This document shows positions 45,325 through 54,672 of a DNA stretch of 64,000 nucleotides, in pieces (the first letter of the stretch is position 1; each line of letters begins with the position of its first letter). Source of the stretch: Salinimicrobium sediminilitoris (lineage in GTDB: Bacteria; Bacteroidota; Bacteroidia; Flavobacteriales; Flavobacteriaceae); the NCBI RefSeq assembly GCF_020866905.1, contig NZ_JAIVCC010000009.1, positions 186,001-250,000 of the forward strand. The letters are read 5' to 3'. The notes under the pieces were generated by a model. The model was not told the DNA's origin, searched no databases, and saw only the letters and a list, made by a program, of their open reading frames with translations. The position numbers and the translations under genes were made by a program.

Positions 45325-45621
45325 GATTTTCTCATTCTTGAGCGGCAAAAAAAATAGAACGCTTCGGCTGTCTAGCCGGTAGAAAAGATGCAAGAATGAA
45401 GTAGCGAAGTAGACAGGCCTGTTATAATTAACGAATAATAAATATTGTGAAACACCTCTCAAAAATGAAATTTTTAACTACTATATACAAACCGTCTTAA
45501 AATGACAAATTTCGGGCTCAATAAAATCTTAGATTACATTAAAAAACTACTCCCCTTATATTCTTGTAAATTAAATAAATAAAAAGGTAGTAGTTCATAA
45601 AAAAACATCGAATACTTTAAA
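45325..45621. other. Non-coding spacer between FUSC pseudogene and Dps-like gene
   Basis: I see no gene, terminator hairpin or repeat here that can be supported. Confidence 0.5.
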
Positions 45622-46098
45622 TTATTTTGATATACTTGCCCGGAGCATCCAGGCCATTTCTTCATGCTCCATCATTAATCCTGTAAGGAAATCTGCCGTA
45701 CCTGCATCTTTATAGGTCTCTTCCACTTCAGAAATATTACTCCTGATGAACTGAATGATGGCATCATGGTCTTCCAGTAAGGTTTTAATATAATCCTGGC
45801 TAGAGTTACCGTTATTGGCCTCTTCAGATAAATGGGTCAATTTCAAAAATTGTTTTAAGGTTGCGGGAGCATAAGATCCAATCTTACGAATTCGTTCTGC
45901 TACACTATCAATTGTTTTTTTTATGCTGTTGTAATGCTCCTCAAAAAACAAATGTTTTGTGTGAAAATCGTGACCTTCAAGATTCCAATGTGCTCCTAAC
46001 GTTTTTGTGTAAAGCACAAATTCATCAGCCAAAAGTTGGCCTAAAACGACTGCTACTTTTTCTCGGTTTTCTTTTGTAATCCCAATGTTAGTTTTCAT
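45622..46098 (-). CDS. Dps-family ferritin-like DNA-protection protein
   Basis: This protein is a predicted dodecameric iron-storage and DNA-protection protein. The 158-residue product has the inter-subunit ferroxidase ligands in LGAHWNLEGHDFHTKHLFFE (about 40-59; His and Asp) and the partner Asp/Glu in DSVAERIRKIG (about 72-82), followed by LMMEHEEMAWMLRASI near the end. Length is typical. It is a single-gene unit. Expression in stationary phase or under oxidative stress is usual for the family; no regulator site is recognised upstream. Confidence 0.94.
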   Translation of the reverse strand: MKTNIGITKENREKVAVVLGQLLADEFVLYTKTLGAHWNLEGHDFHTKHLFFEEHYNSIKKTIDSVAERIRKIGSYAPATLKQFLKLTHLSEEANNGNSSQDYIKTLLEDHDAIIQFIRSNISEVEETYKDAGTADFLTGLMMEHEEMAWMLRASISK

Positions 46099-46367
46099 TT
46101 TATCCTGAATTTTGATTTATAAATTGTTTAAATGATTTCAACTTCAATTGTGTACATTTCCCGCCACAGATTTTGTGTTTTAACTTCTACTTTATAAGAT
46201 AATAAAATTTATGTTTATAACCATGATTAAGTTTCAATGTGAGCTGTAAACATTCCGATTTTAAAAATTCTTCATTTCAATCTTTCCTAATTATTTAATT
46301 GCAGGGTTCAAGCGTTGGTATTGTAGAGCTAAGCGGACATAAAACATCCATAAAATTTCTTTCAATT

Positions 46368-46871
46368 TTATAAGGTTTTGTGGTGATATCGCAGTTGTAA
46401 ATCCTTTATTTTCTGAAGAAGCTCCCCTTCAAAAGGACCTTTAATTTTCGTTAACTTAATTATGTCTTGAATGGGAATATTATTGACAGGTGGAGGGGAA
46501 GCATCCACTTCCTGCAACCATTGGGACAATTGATCTGCCGAACTTAAATAAACAATAGTACCCAATTCTACCCACCCATGGGCGGCAGCACACATGGGAC
46601 AATGTTCACCACTGGTATACATTGTGGTGTGTTCTCTTTCTTCTTCAGAAAGATTTACTGCCGCCCAATGCGCCAGTTCTATTTCAGGATGTGCAAGCTT
46701 GTTAATTTCATTCACCCGGTTGCGGGCTTCAGCAATTACTTCGTTTTTTTGGTTAACCAGAATAGACCCAAAAGGCTCGTCCCCGGCATTTAAAGCTTCT
46801 TCAGCTAAAGCCAGGCAATGTTTTAAATGTTCAATATCCTGTTTTGTAAAGGTCTCTTGAGAATTTTTCAT
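46368..46871 (-). CDS. Nucleoside/guanine deaminase-type zinc enzyme
   Basis: This is a member of the cytidine/deoxycytidylate deaminase superfamily. The 167-residue product has the zinc motif in AHPEIELAHWAAVN (His and catalytic Glu, with Pro in place of the usual Ala of HAE) and the second zinc block EHCPMCAAAHGW (PCxxC-type, here CPMC). The start at 46871 gives KQDIEHLKHCLALAEEALNA, a normal family N-terminus. The layout is closest to guanine deaminase/nucleoside deaminases rather than TadA. The true base is not visible. It is 13 bases after pntB on the same strand, so it may be read with the pnt operon. Confidence 0.88.
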   Translation of the reverse strand: MKNSQETFTKQDIEHLKHCLALAEEALNAGDEPFGSILVNQKNEVIAEARNRVNEINKLAHPEIELAHWAAVNLSEEEREHTTMYTSGEHCPMCAAAHGWVELGTIVYLSSADQLSQWLQEVDASPPPVNNIPIQDIIKLTKIKGPFEGELLQKIKDLQLRYHHKTL

Positions 46872-46884
46872 GCGCTTTATAGAT

Positions 46885-48270
46885 TTAATTCGAGATCAAT
46901 TTCAGTTGATCCACAAGCTGTGTCAAAGAATCTTTGGCATCCCCAAATAACAGAAAGCAATTATCCATTTCAAAAAGATCGTTTTGCACTCCCGCGTAAC
47001 CGGTGCTCATTCCTCTTTTCATAACCACCACTTTTCGACTATGATGGGTTCGAATGATGGGCATTCCGTAGACGGGACTTTCCTCATCATTTTCCGCAGC
47101 CGGATTAACAACATCATTAGCACCAATAATAAGGGATAGATCGTAAGAGTCCATCTCCTCATTAACTTCCTCCATTTCCTTAAGATACGAATAATCAACG
47201 CTTGCTTCGGCTAATAGCACATTCATATGTCCCGGCATTCTTCCTGCGACGGGATGTACTATAAAATGAACCTCAGTATCCCGTCCCTCCAGAAGTTTCT
47301 GAAGATGGCTACAAATATGTTGAGCCTGGGCCACAGCCAGCCCATATCCTGGTACAATGGCGATTTTAGAGGAGTAGGAAAGTTCCAAAGCAACTTCCGA
47401 CAAGGATATTTCTTGAATAATTTGTTCTTTTTCAGAAGCCTTTTTCGAACCCTTTTTTATTTTTCCTGAAAGAACTGTCAAAAAGGATCTGTTCATTGCC
47501 TTACACATTAATGCAGTAAGCAAAATCCCGGCTGAGCCTACAATGATTCCGCCAACGATCATTACATAGCTGCCATAGACCAGCCCTGCAAAAGCGGTGG
47601 CAATTCCTGTAATGGAATTGAGAAAAGAAATGATTACTGGCATATCAGCACCTCCAATTGGAGCTACAAACAAAATCCCGTAAACCAGGGAAAGAATTGC
47701 TACTACATAAACAATCGGTCCCAGCGCACCTGCATAAATATTTGTGAGGATTAGAGCCGGTATAAAAAGGAGGGTTAACAGAATTGTCCTGGTAAAGATG
47801 CTAGTATTTTTATTTTCGATTCTGAGTTTTTTACCTGATAATTTGGAATAGGCCATTAAACTTCCTGTCACGGCTACGCCACTTGTTATGACCCCTACAA
47901 ATAAACAAAACTGAAGAAATAAAGACTGCGGGTTTTGAGAAGCTTCAATAATTCCAATTAACAACGCACATGCCCCTCCGGTCGCGTTAAATAAAGAAAC
48001 CAATTGTGGCATTTTGGTCATTTCAACCTTGCCTTCTATTCTCTTTCCGGCAACCCCACCAAAAAAAATAGCTACAGAAAGAACTAAAAGATTAGTACGC
48101 GGAATATTTGCGGAAATACTTATGCCAATTGTAAGGCAAACCGCCAATACCATTCCCGCAGCTGCAATAATATTTCCCAATTTTGCTCTTTTTGGAGAAC
48201 TCATAAATTTTAACCCTGCAAGAAATGAGATAATGGAGATCAAATACCCCAGCTCGATCAAATTTTCCAT
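46885..48270 (-). CDS. pntB: NAD(P) transhydrogenase subunit beta
   Basis: PntB is the NADP(H)-binding subunit of the proton-translocating transhydrogenase, which makes NADPH from NADH. The 461-residue product has about eight or nine N-terminal helices (proton channel, about 1-260) and the NADP-binding domain with VPGYGLAVAQAQH (about 305-317), HPVAGRMPGHMNVLLAEA, VNEEMDSYDLSLIIGANDVV and RGMSTGYAGVQN. Length and motifs are standard. Its start codon overlaps the pntA2 stop by one base. Confidence 0.96.
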   Translation of the reverse strand: MENLIELGYLISIISFLAGLKFMSSPKRAKLGNIIAAAGMVLAVCLTIGISISANIPRTNLLVLSVAIFFGGVAGKRIEGKVEMTKMPQLVSLFNATGGACALLIGIIEASQNPQSLFLQFCLFVGVITSGVAVTGSLMAYSKLSGKKLRIENKNTSIFTRTILLTLLFIPALILTNIYAGALGPIVYVVAILSLVYGILFVAPIGGADMPVIISFLNSITGIATAFAGLVYGSYVMIVGGIIVGSAGILLTALMCKAMNRSFLTVLSGKIKKGSKKASEKEQIIQEISLSEVALELSYSSKIAIVPGYGLAVAQAQHICSHLQKLLEGRDTEVHFIVHPVAGRMPGHMNVLLAEASVDYSYLKEMEEVNEEMDSYDLSLIIGANDVVNPAAENDEESPVYGMPIIRTHHSRKVVVMKRGMSTGYAGVQNDLFEMDNCFLLFGDAKDSLTQLVDQLKLISN

Positions 48271-48563
48271 TACTTTTTATTGCTTTTGGAATTGAACATG
48301 CGAAGCATTTTTGCTGTGACAAAAAAACCTCCTGATATGTTTACTGTTCCCAGGAAAACGGCAATTCCGCCGAGGATAAGATTAACATAATCTGTGGGAT
48401 CGACCTGTATCATCATAAAGATCGCGCCCACCAGGATCACGCCGCTTATCGCATTGGCTCCCGACATTAATGGAGTATGTAAAATGGCAGGAACGTTAGA
48501 AATTATTTCCACTCCCAAAAAGATGGAAAAGACAATGAAGTAAGTTAAATTAATAGTTTCCAT
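48270..48563 (-). CDS. pntA: NAD(P) transhydrogenase subunit alpha, membrane part
   Basis: This is the short membrane subunit (alpha-2, also written pntAB) of a three-gene transhydrogenase. The 97-residue product has three hydrophobic helices with the conserved segment AILHTPLMSGANAISGVIL followed by VGAIFMM. It is followed directly by pntB (one-base overlap) and sits 6 bases after the soluble alpha-1 gene. Confidence 0.93.
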   Translation of the reverse strand: METINLTYFIVFSIFLGVEIISNVPAILHTPLMSGANAISGVILVGAIFMMIQVDPTDYVNLILGGIAVFLGTVNISGGFFVTAKMLRMFNSKSNKK

Positions 48564-48569
48564 GAATTC

Positions 48570-49685
48570 TTATGTAGTGTGAAATTTCATTTGAAGCTGA
48601 TTGTGGACAAGGATTCCGTATTCTATTACGGAACAGTTTTTCAATAAATCGTCCTCATTTTTCTTCGAGGTGCACATATGATGGATGAAATTATAATAGT
48701 TGGTAGAAAGAAGTTTGGACGCAGATTCGGGAAGTTCCCGGACAAGATGCGAATCACCTACTATTTTAATATTGTTGTATTTTATTGTTTTTCCGTTCTC
48801 GGTAAGTTCACAGTTCCCTCCCTGTTCCGCAGCCAGATCCATGATAACTGAGCCGGGGGACATGTGATCAACAGCGGTCTGATCAATAAGTACAGGGGCT
48901 TGCTTCCCCGGAATGTTAGCAGTACAGATTACAATGGAGGCTGTTTTTAAATGTTGATCTATAAGGGATTTTTGTTTTTTTAGATATTCCTCTGTTTGTT
49001 GAATGGCATATCCACCAGCATTTTCTGATTCTGAATATCCTGGAACTTCAATAAATTTGGCGCCAAGGCTTCTTACCGCCTCTCCTGCTGTGGTGCGAAC
49101 ATCAAAAGCTTCAACAACGGCTCCCAGCCTTTTCGCGGTGGCAATAGCTTGCAAGCCTGCAACTCCGGCTCCCAAAACAATAACTTTTAAAGGTCTGAGG
49201 GTCCCGGCAGCTGTTGTAAACATGGGAATACTTTGAGAAAGTATGTCTGCTGCTTTAACAACTGCTTTGTAGCCGTTTAAGGAAGCCATAGAGGAAAGAA
49301 CATCCATTTTCTGGGCCTGTGTGGTACGTGGAAGAAGATCCAAACTGCTGACGGAGATTTTTGGCCTCAGATAATTTTCAATTCGTTCTGAAAAATAACC
49401 GAAGTTGTATATGCCCAGGAATTCACATTCCTCCCTAATTTGCTGGCCCTGGTAAACTGAGTTAACAGAGGCAATAAAGTTGGCCTCTGTAAATATGCGT
49501 TCTGATGAAGTAGCAATTGCGCCCGCTTCGAAGTATTCCTTATCAGAAATGTTTATTTGAGCTCCTATCCCGAATTCGAAGATTACACGGATTCCAAAAT
49601 TAGAAATGAGCCTATTTACTTCCTTTGGTAAAAGACACACCCTTGTTTCGAAATCGGGTTCTTTAACTAAACCTATTGTTTTCAT
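48570..49685 (-). CDS. pntA: NAD(P) transhydrogenase subunit alpha, NAD-binding part
   Basis: This is the soluble NAD(H)-binding subunit (alpha-1, also written pntAA), related to alanine dehydrogenase. The 371-residue product has the N-terminal motif KEPDFETRVCLLPKEVNRL, the nucleotide-binding Rossmann motif KVIVLGAGVAGLQAIATAKR (about 166-185) and the acidic residue after the second strand in VEAFDVRTTAGEAV, plus VICTANIPGKQAPVLI. It is the first gene of the pntA1-pntA2-pntB operon. A perfect 18-bp palindrome lies about 70 bases upstream. Confidence 0.95.
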   Translation of the reverse strand: MKTIGLVKEPDFETRVCLLPKEVNRLISNFGIRVIFEFGIGAQINISDKEYFEAGAIATSSERIFTEANFIASVNSVYQGQQIREECEFLGIYNFGYFSERIENYLRPKISVSSLDLLPRTTQAQKMDVLSSMASLNGYKAVVKAADILSQSIPMFTTAAGTLRPLKVIVLGAGVAGLQAIATAKRLGAVVEAFDVRTTAGEAVRSLGAKFIEVPGYSESENAGGYAIQQTEEYLKKQKSLIDQHLKTASIVICTANIPGKQAPVLIDQTAVDHMSPGSVIMDLAAEQGGNCELTENGKTIKYNNIKIVGDSHLVRELPESASKLLSTNYYNFIHHMCTSKKNEDDLLKNCSVIEYGILVHNQLQMKFHTT

Positions 49686-49754
49686 GGCATAAATTGAATG
49701 ACTGGTTATTTAAATTCCGGAAGAAGACAAAACCTATACCCTTAGATGTCCTTT

Positions 49755-49772
49755 TTACCAATTAATTGGTAA
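49755..49772. promoter_or_regulatory. Perfect 18-bp palindrome upstream of the pnt operon
   Basis: TTACCAATTAATTGGTAA is its own reverse complement and lies 69-87 bases before the pntA1 start. It looks like a dimeric-regulator operator (TetR or MarR size). No regulator gene is next to it. Confidence 0.55.
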
Positions 49773-50230
49773 TATGCTGACAATGAGCAGATCTTCAATG
49801 TAACTTGCCGAAATTTTTTAGCTGAAGATGGGAAAAATCTACCCTTTCGGGGAGATTTGAACCGGCTGGCTGGACCAATTTTTTTTGAAGAAGGGGAAGT
49901 AGTATTATGATTAAGAATATTTTCTCTTACAATTGGCCTTATATTTGAAAATCAATTTACATCAATTTTCTCATGCCCGGAAACATTTCAACCAAAGTAT
50001 AACTTTAGACATCCGCTGTAGGGTTAAAATTCCGGCAAGAGTAAGTTTGTAAGACAAAGTATAAACTAGTAGAATATTATTGAATAATAGCAGTAAAGAA
50101 AAACGAAGACGATTATAGAAACGCTATTGTTAAGGCAAAATTGAAATTAGGGATATGAATAAGCAGAAGTATTGTAGCGTTAAAGAGAACTCTACTTACA
50201 GATCTCTCCCAGACTTACAGCTTCAATTTA
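49773..50230. other. Non-coding spacer
   Basis: No supported gene. Apart from the palindrome on its left side, there are only AT-rich stretches and no repeat that I can define. Confidence 0.5.
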
Positions 50231-51163
50231 CTAAAGTACAAACAACCTGTTTTTCTTTCGCTGGTTTTTGAGTTTTGATATAAGTTTGGTGAATTTAAGA
50301 TTGTCGAAAATGAGTCCGCCAATGATAAAAACAAGACCAACAAGGGTGGAACTTTGAATTTCTTCGTCCAGGACAAAATAGATAACAATTAATGAAATAA
50401 AAGGCACTAAATAAATAAACCTACTCACCTTTGATGTCTGCTCCGATTTTTTAAGAGCCAGTGACCAGACGATAAAGGTAAGCCCCATTTCGAACAAACC
50501 AACATAAGCCGCCCCAAAATAATGCTTTGCAGAAAAATGAGGAAACTCTGAAAACAACGATAAAGCGATGCTGATATAAATTAGCCCAAATAAAAAATTT
50601 AAAAAGAGCTTGCTTATCTCATCCCTTTCATCTTTGGTATTGTAAATCCAGAATAAGGCCCACACTAATGCTGATGCTATTCCATAAACGACACCAAGGG
50701 GATTGCTAAAGGAAAAATCGGCAAGTTCCCCGTGTGTAGAAATAATTAACACGCCAAAAAAGCTAATCGAAATGGCTACAAAATTTTTGAAACCTATCTT
50801 TTGTTTTAATATAGGAATGGACAACAGGGTAATCATAATAGGCCAGGTGTAATTTAAGGGCTGAGCCTCCTGCGCCGGCAAAATGGTATAAGCCTTAAAC
50901 AGAATAATATAGTAAATGAAAGGATTCACCAGGCCAAAAACTGCAGATTTCAGAAAAGCTCTTGCCGGAAGCTTTAGAATATCATTTATTTTTTTCTGAT
51001 AAACTAGAACACAGAAAAGTGTGAGGAGTGATACAGAAACAGAAAGAAAAAGGAGCTGTAGAAAATCGAAATAGTTCAACGAGATCTTCATGGCTGTTGC
51101 CACTGTCCCCCAAAACAAGACCGCGATTAGAGCGTATAAATAAGCTTTCTTTTGTTCTGTCAT
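50231..51163 (-). CDS. EamA-family drug/metabolite transporter
   Basis: This is an inner-membrane permease of 310 residues with ten predicted helices in two EamA repeats: ALIAVLFWGTVATAMKISL at the start, and YGIASALVWALFWIYNTKDE opening the second half. The C-terminus is strongly basic (KLKNQRKKN). Substrates of EamA proteins are varied (amino acids, nucleobases, drugs) and cannot be read here. Confidence 0.9.
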   Translation of the reverse strand: MTEQKKAYLYALIAVLFWGTVATAMKISLNYFDFLQLLFLSVSVSLLTLFCVLVYQKKINDILKLPARAFLKSAVFGLVNPFIYYIILFKAYTILPAQEAQPLNYTWPIMITLLSIPILKQKIGFKNFVAISISFFGVLIISTHGELADFSFSNPLGVVYGIASALVWALFWIYNTKDERDEISKLFLNFLFGLIYISIALSLFSEFPHFSAKHYFGAAYVGLFEMGLTFIVWSLALKKSEQTSKVSRFIYLVPFISLIVIYFVLDEEIQSSTLVGLVFIIGGLIFDNLKFTKLISKLKNQRKKNRLFVL

Positions 51164-51378
51164 AGTGCAATTTGTTTTAGCTGGAGGATAATCAATTATA
51201 AATTCAAATCAATTCCAGATTTTTTTACAAATATTAATTTATTGAACAAATATATCCCTGAAAAAAATAATAAAACCGACACTATTGTGGTAACAACGAG
51301 TACAATAAGAAGGAGTTTAAAATGCTAATTTTTGTAAATTTCAATCAATTGATTTCCTTCTAAAGTAGGATTACGGCA

Positions 51379-52569
51379 CTATAACTTCTGGGCTCTTCCG
51401 GCTCCCATACCTACCCATAATTTTAAAAGGGAAATTATAACCAGGAGACCCAGGGAGTAATTCCAAATTTTGAAGGAATCCTGAATGAGGCCAACTAGAA
51501 ATGGTCCTATAGCAGCAATAAAATAGCCGATCGACTGCACTATTCCTGAAAGTTCTGCCGCTGTTTCTGAATCTGATGATCTTAGAACAAGCAGTAAAAG
51601 TGCAAGGCCAAAAGTGCCGCCAAGAACCAATCCCAAGATAGATACCCAAACGACAACAAGTCCAAGTTGAGGTAACATCAATCCTACTAACCCTATGATT
51701 TCAAGAAACACCAGCAATGCGATTACCAGGCGTTGATCTTTCCTGGAACCCGCCCAGGAAGGAACGATCAAGGCACCTATAATTCCCGTAGCCTGAGACA
51801 GGGACAGCATCCACCCGGCGAATTCGGTGTCATAACCGCGAGAAATTAAAATATCGGGTAGCCAGGCTAGAAGTACGTAGAAAGTGAGAGATTGAAGTCC
51901 CATGAAAAGAGCCAGTTGCCAGACTAATTGGGTACCGCTCAATTTTTTCATGGCTGTTTTAAAACTGCGTCTCGGTTTGTTGCGTTTTATTCGTTTTATC
52001 TGTGGGATCCAAATAACAAACGCTGCGAATGCCAAAAGGCTCCAGGAGGCCAGAGATCCCTGCCACCCCAGGTTAAGATCGGCAGCAAGCGGCACACTTA
52101 ACCCAGCAGCTAAAGAGGCACCAATAGACATTGTGGCAGAATATAAACTGGTGATAAAACCGGCTTTGTGAGGAAAATTTTGCTTGGTAAGCGCAGGAAT
52201 CAAAACATTTCCAAAGGAAATAGCAATTCCCAGTAACGTGGTGCCCAAATATAATCCCGCGATATTACTCCAGGACCTTATTAAAATACCGACTACCAAT
52301 AAAGCCATGGCTCCCAGTATGGTTTTTCCAATTCCGAAGCGCTTGGTAAATAAAGGCGTAATTGTGGAGATCACCCCAAAAGCCAACAGCGGCAAGGTAG
52401 TTAGCAATCCGAGTAATGTATCCGAAAGATTGAAGGCTTGGCGTATATGATCGACCAATGGCCCGATACCCGAAAGAGCAGGACGCAAATTCATGGCTAT
52501 AAATAAGATACCTGTCAGTAGCCAGATTCGGGCACGTTTGGTTAAAAGCTCACTATTTGGGTTGTACAT
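51379..52569 (-). CDS. MFS transporter (CynX/NimT-like)
   Basis: This is an inner-membrane secondary transporter. I use the ATG at 52569 (MYNPNSELL), ten codons inside the longest frame, because the extra residues are hydrophobic and unlike family N-termini. The 396-residue product has 12 helices; the opening FIAMNLRPALSGIGPLVDHI is typical of the CynX/NimT subfamily (cyanate, 2-nitroimidazole and related anions). The second half starts near LVWQLALFMGLQSLTFYVLL. Substrate unknown. Confidence 0.91.
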   Translation of the reverse strand: MYNPNSELLTKRARIWLLTGILFIAMNLRPALSGIGPLVDHIRQAFNLSDTLLGLLTTLPLLAFGVISTITPLFTKRFGIGKTILGAMALLVVGILIRSWSNIAGLYLGTTLLGIAISFGNVLIPALTKQNFPHKAGFITSLYSATMSIGASLAAGLSVPLAADLNLGWQGSLASWSLLAFAAFVIWIPQIKRIKRNKPRRSFKTAMKKLSGTQLVWQLALFMGLQSLTFYVLLAWLPDILISRGYDTEFAGWMLSLSQATGIIGALIVPSWAGSRKDQRLVIALLVFLEIIGLVGLMLPQLGLVVVWVSILGLVLGGTFGLALLLLVLRSSDSETAAELSGIVQSIGYFIAAIGPFLVGLIQDSFKIWNYSLGLLVIISLLKLWVGMGAGRAQKL

Positions 52570-53144
52570 ATAAAATAGGCAAAGGTATTGCAAATACAAG
52601 AATTTTAAGGGAAACCCGCGGTCCGGTTTATGCTTAAAAATGGAAAAGTTTTGCTATCCGAATATCAATTAATCTCCCTTCAAAAATGGCATTTTTAGCA
52701 GGTATTCTTGAGATAGCTTTGGTAGGAAACAAGCTAACTCTCCGTAAGTTCAAAAAAGACTCAAATCACAACCGGGTACTGAATTTTATTTCTGCAGAAA
52801 GGGTTAAAGAATGACCTGTTCAATAGCTTATCATTTTATCTGTTTTCACAAATTTTAAGGTTCAAAGAAAATCAATCACTAACTGGATAACCGGCTTCTG
52901 AAAATTTGCAGAATGAAAGAAATAGACCTATCTTTGAAGTTAAATTATTTACAGACATTGTGTTAGTTCAAGCTTCACATAAACTGAAAATCATCTTTCC
53001 GAAGTCTTAAGCACCCGCGAGTGTGCTTCCCTTACCCTGTTGACTTTTTTAAAAATTACCGTCCGATATCCCGGATCTAACTCGTTGCGTCAAAAGTTCA
53101 ATTGGGAATATGTTCAATTTTTAATCATTTTAAAACATATTATC
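52570..53144. other. Non-coding spacer
   Basis: No gene can be supported. A weak hairpin with 6-bp arms, AAGCAC and GTGCTT, lies at 53009-53028. A 42-codon plus-strand frame from 52686 (MAFLAGILEIALVG...) lacks supporting features. Confidence 0.45.
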
Positions 53145-53249
53145 ATGGCAAAGAAACCAAAACAAATAGATCTTAAAGCTAAGAAACAGGAGAAGATCTT
53201 AAGAAAACAGGAAGAAAAGAAAATGAAGAAAAGAAAATCCAGAGTTTAG
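53145..53249 (+). CDS. 34-residue highly basic small protein
   Basis: The product starts MAKKPKQIDLKAKKQEKIL and is made up almost only of Lys, Gln, Glu and Arg, so it is predicted to be a charged helix. I start it at the ATG 53145; the upstream in-frame codons lack coding character. A clear terminator follows 19 bases after the stop, which supports it being a real transcription unit. The function is unknown; its charge would suit RNA or DNA binding, which is a guess. Confidence 0.6.
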   Translation: MAKKPKQIDLKAKKQEKILRKQEEKKMKKRKSRV

Positions 53250-53268
53250 GGTTTTTTGATTATAATAG

Positions 53269-53302
53269 AAGGGCTTGCTATGGGCAGGCCCTTTTGCTTT
53301 TT
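53269..53302 (+). terminator. Rho-independent terminator after the basic small protein gene
   Basis: AAGGGCTTGC (53269-53278) pairs with GCAGGCCCTT (53284-53293, including one G-T pair), followed by TTTGCTTTTT. Confidence 0.8.
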
Positions 53303-53572
53303 GAGAGACAAGATTCAGAAGTCAGGATTTTTTTCAGTAATTATGAATCATTTAGTGCTGCTTCTTTTTTGCAAATTTTTAAAAATTGCCAAGATCATGC
53401 ATATATTTTTCCGGTAATCCTGCAACTTTCCTTAAGATAATTCTCCGAGCTTCTATGCCCTGTTTTGAAATTTATACCTTGCAATTATAAATTTAATTTT
53501 TGGGCTGTATAACAAATCCGTAGAAAAATTCTGTTTCATAAAAGGCCTATCTTTGAACAAATATTGCGCGAG
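53303..53572. other. Spacer before the two-component operon
   Basis: No gene supported. AT-rich; it presumably holds the promoter of the kinase-regulator pair, but no clear box pair is visible. Confidence 0.45.
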
Positions 53573-54670
53573 ATGCCATCAATCACTTCCACCAAAGAAG
53601 AACTTCAGGAAAGAATCAAGGAGTTAAGCTGTCTATATGAGATATCTTCTTTAATTAGACAACATGCTGGAAATAACTTGTATACTCTCCAAAAGGTTGC
53701 CGGAGTGCTTAGGGAGGCCTGGAGATTTCCACAGCAGGCAGTGGTAGAGGTTCAATTGGATAGCTTATATTATGCTACAGAAATCCCTCTCAAAAATACC
53801 ATTTTTCAGGAGGCAGATATAGTGGTTTTTGAGGAAATAAAAGGATACTTAAAGATCTACTATCCCTCGCCGGAATTTAGTGACAAGCATTTTCTTCCCG
53901 AAGAACAAAAGTTGCTGGAAAAAGCTGCTGATGAGATTGGTACTTTCTATGAGAAACAGTTGCGGCAGGAAAAGGAAGAACTACTAAGAAGAAGTGTACA
54001 TCGTACCGATCGCCTCGCCATTCTTGGAGAGATCACCGCAGGCATCGCACATGAGTTAAATACTCCGCTGGGCAATATTCTCGGCTTTGCCGAACTTATA
54101 CAGGAGCGATCAGAGAGTGAACAAACCAAAAAGGACATTTCAAAGATTATTAAAGCTGCAATTTTTTCCGGGGAGGTAGTTAAGAAATTAATGTTCTTTG
54201 CCTGTGAAATGCCCCAGCGCATGGAAACTATCATTATTAGACCGGTAGTGGAGCAGGCCTTGTCTCTTTTAGGACAAAACTTTAAAAAGGCACAGGTCAC
54301 GTACAAACTTGAGATGGGAGATAATAATCTACAGGCACAGCTTGATCCCATTCAGCTTACACAGGTGCTTTTTAATCTACTAATTAATGCCCTATATTTT
54401 TCTCCTTTAAATTCTGTCATAAAAATTAAAGTCTATAAACAGGTATCAATTTTATTTATTGAGATTATTGATGAGGGACCGGGCATAGCTCCTGAGAACC
54501 GCAATAAGATTTTTGAACCATTTTTCACTACCAAACCAATGGGTGATGGCTCTGGTCTTGGTTTAAGTGTAGTTCACGGAATCGTGAAAAGTCATAAGGG
54601 AAAGATCATTACTTTTGATAATGAGCCAATGGGTACCGTGGTTCAAATTCAACTTCCTATAAAAATGTAA
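53573..54670 (+). CDS. Cytoplasmic sensor histidine kinase
   Basis: The 365-residue product has no membrane helices. An N-terminal GAF-like sensory region (about 10-135, opening TKEELQERIKELSCLYEISS) is followed by a coiled linker and the dimerisation domain AILGEITAGIAHELNTPLGN (phospho-His in IAHELNTP, about 160). The ATPase domain has N box LFNLLINALYFSP, G1 DEGPGIAPENRNKIFEPFF and G2 DGSGLGLSVVHGIV. The ATG at 53573 is preferred to a TTG three codons earlier. It lies 2 bases before an NtrC-type regulator, its obvious partner. Confidence 0.93.
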   Translation: MPSITSTKEELQERIKELSCLYEISSLIRQHAGNNLYTLQKVAGVLREAWRFPQQAVVEVQLDSLYYATEIPLKNTIFQEADIVVFEEIKGYLKIYYPSPEFSDKHFLPEEQKLLEKAADEIGTFYEKQLRQEKEELLRRSVHRTDRLAILGEITAGIAHELNTPLGNILGFAELIQERSESEQTKKDISKIIKAAIFSGEVVKKLMFFACEMPQRMETIIIRPVVEQALSLLGQNFKKAQVTYKLEMGDNNLQAQLDPIQLTQVLFNLLINALYFSPLNSVIKIKVYKQVSILFIEIIDEGPGIAPENRNKIFEPFFTTKPMGDGSGLGLSVVHGIVKSHKGKIITFDNEPMGTVVQIQLPIKM

Positions 54671-54672
54671 AA

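Noticed and set aside
9955-52700. Short AAAAATGnnATTTTT palindromes at about 9957, 45464 and 52681 as a dispersed repeat family
   Set aside because: They are short, AT-rich and few; one is part of a terminator, and similar strings inside kinase genes come from conserved codons.
52686-52814. 42-codon plus-strand frame as a small gene
   Set aside because: No ribosome site, promoter or conserved feature; its start lies in a chance A/T palindrome.
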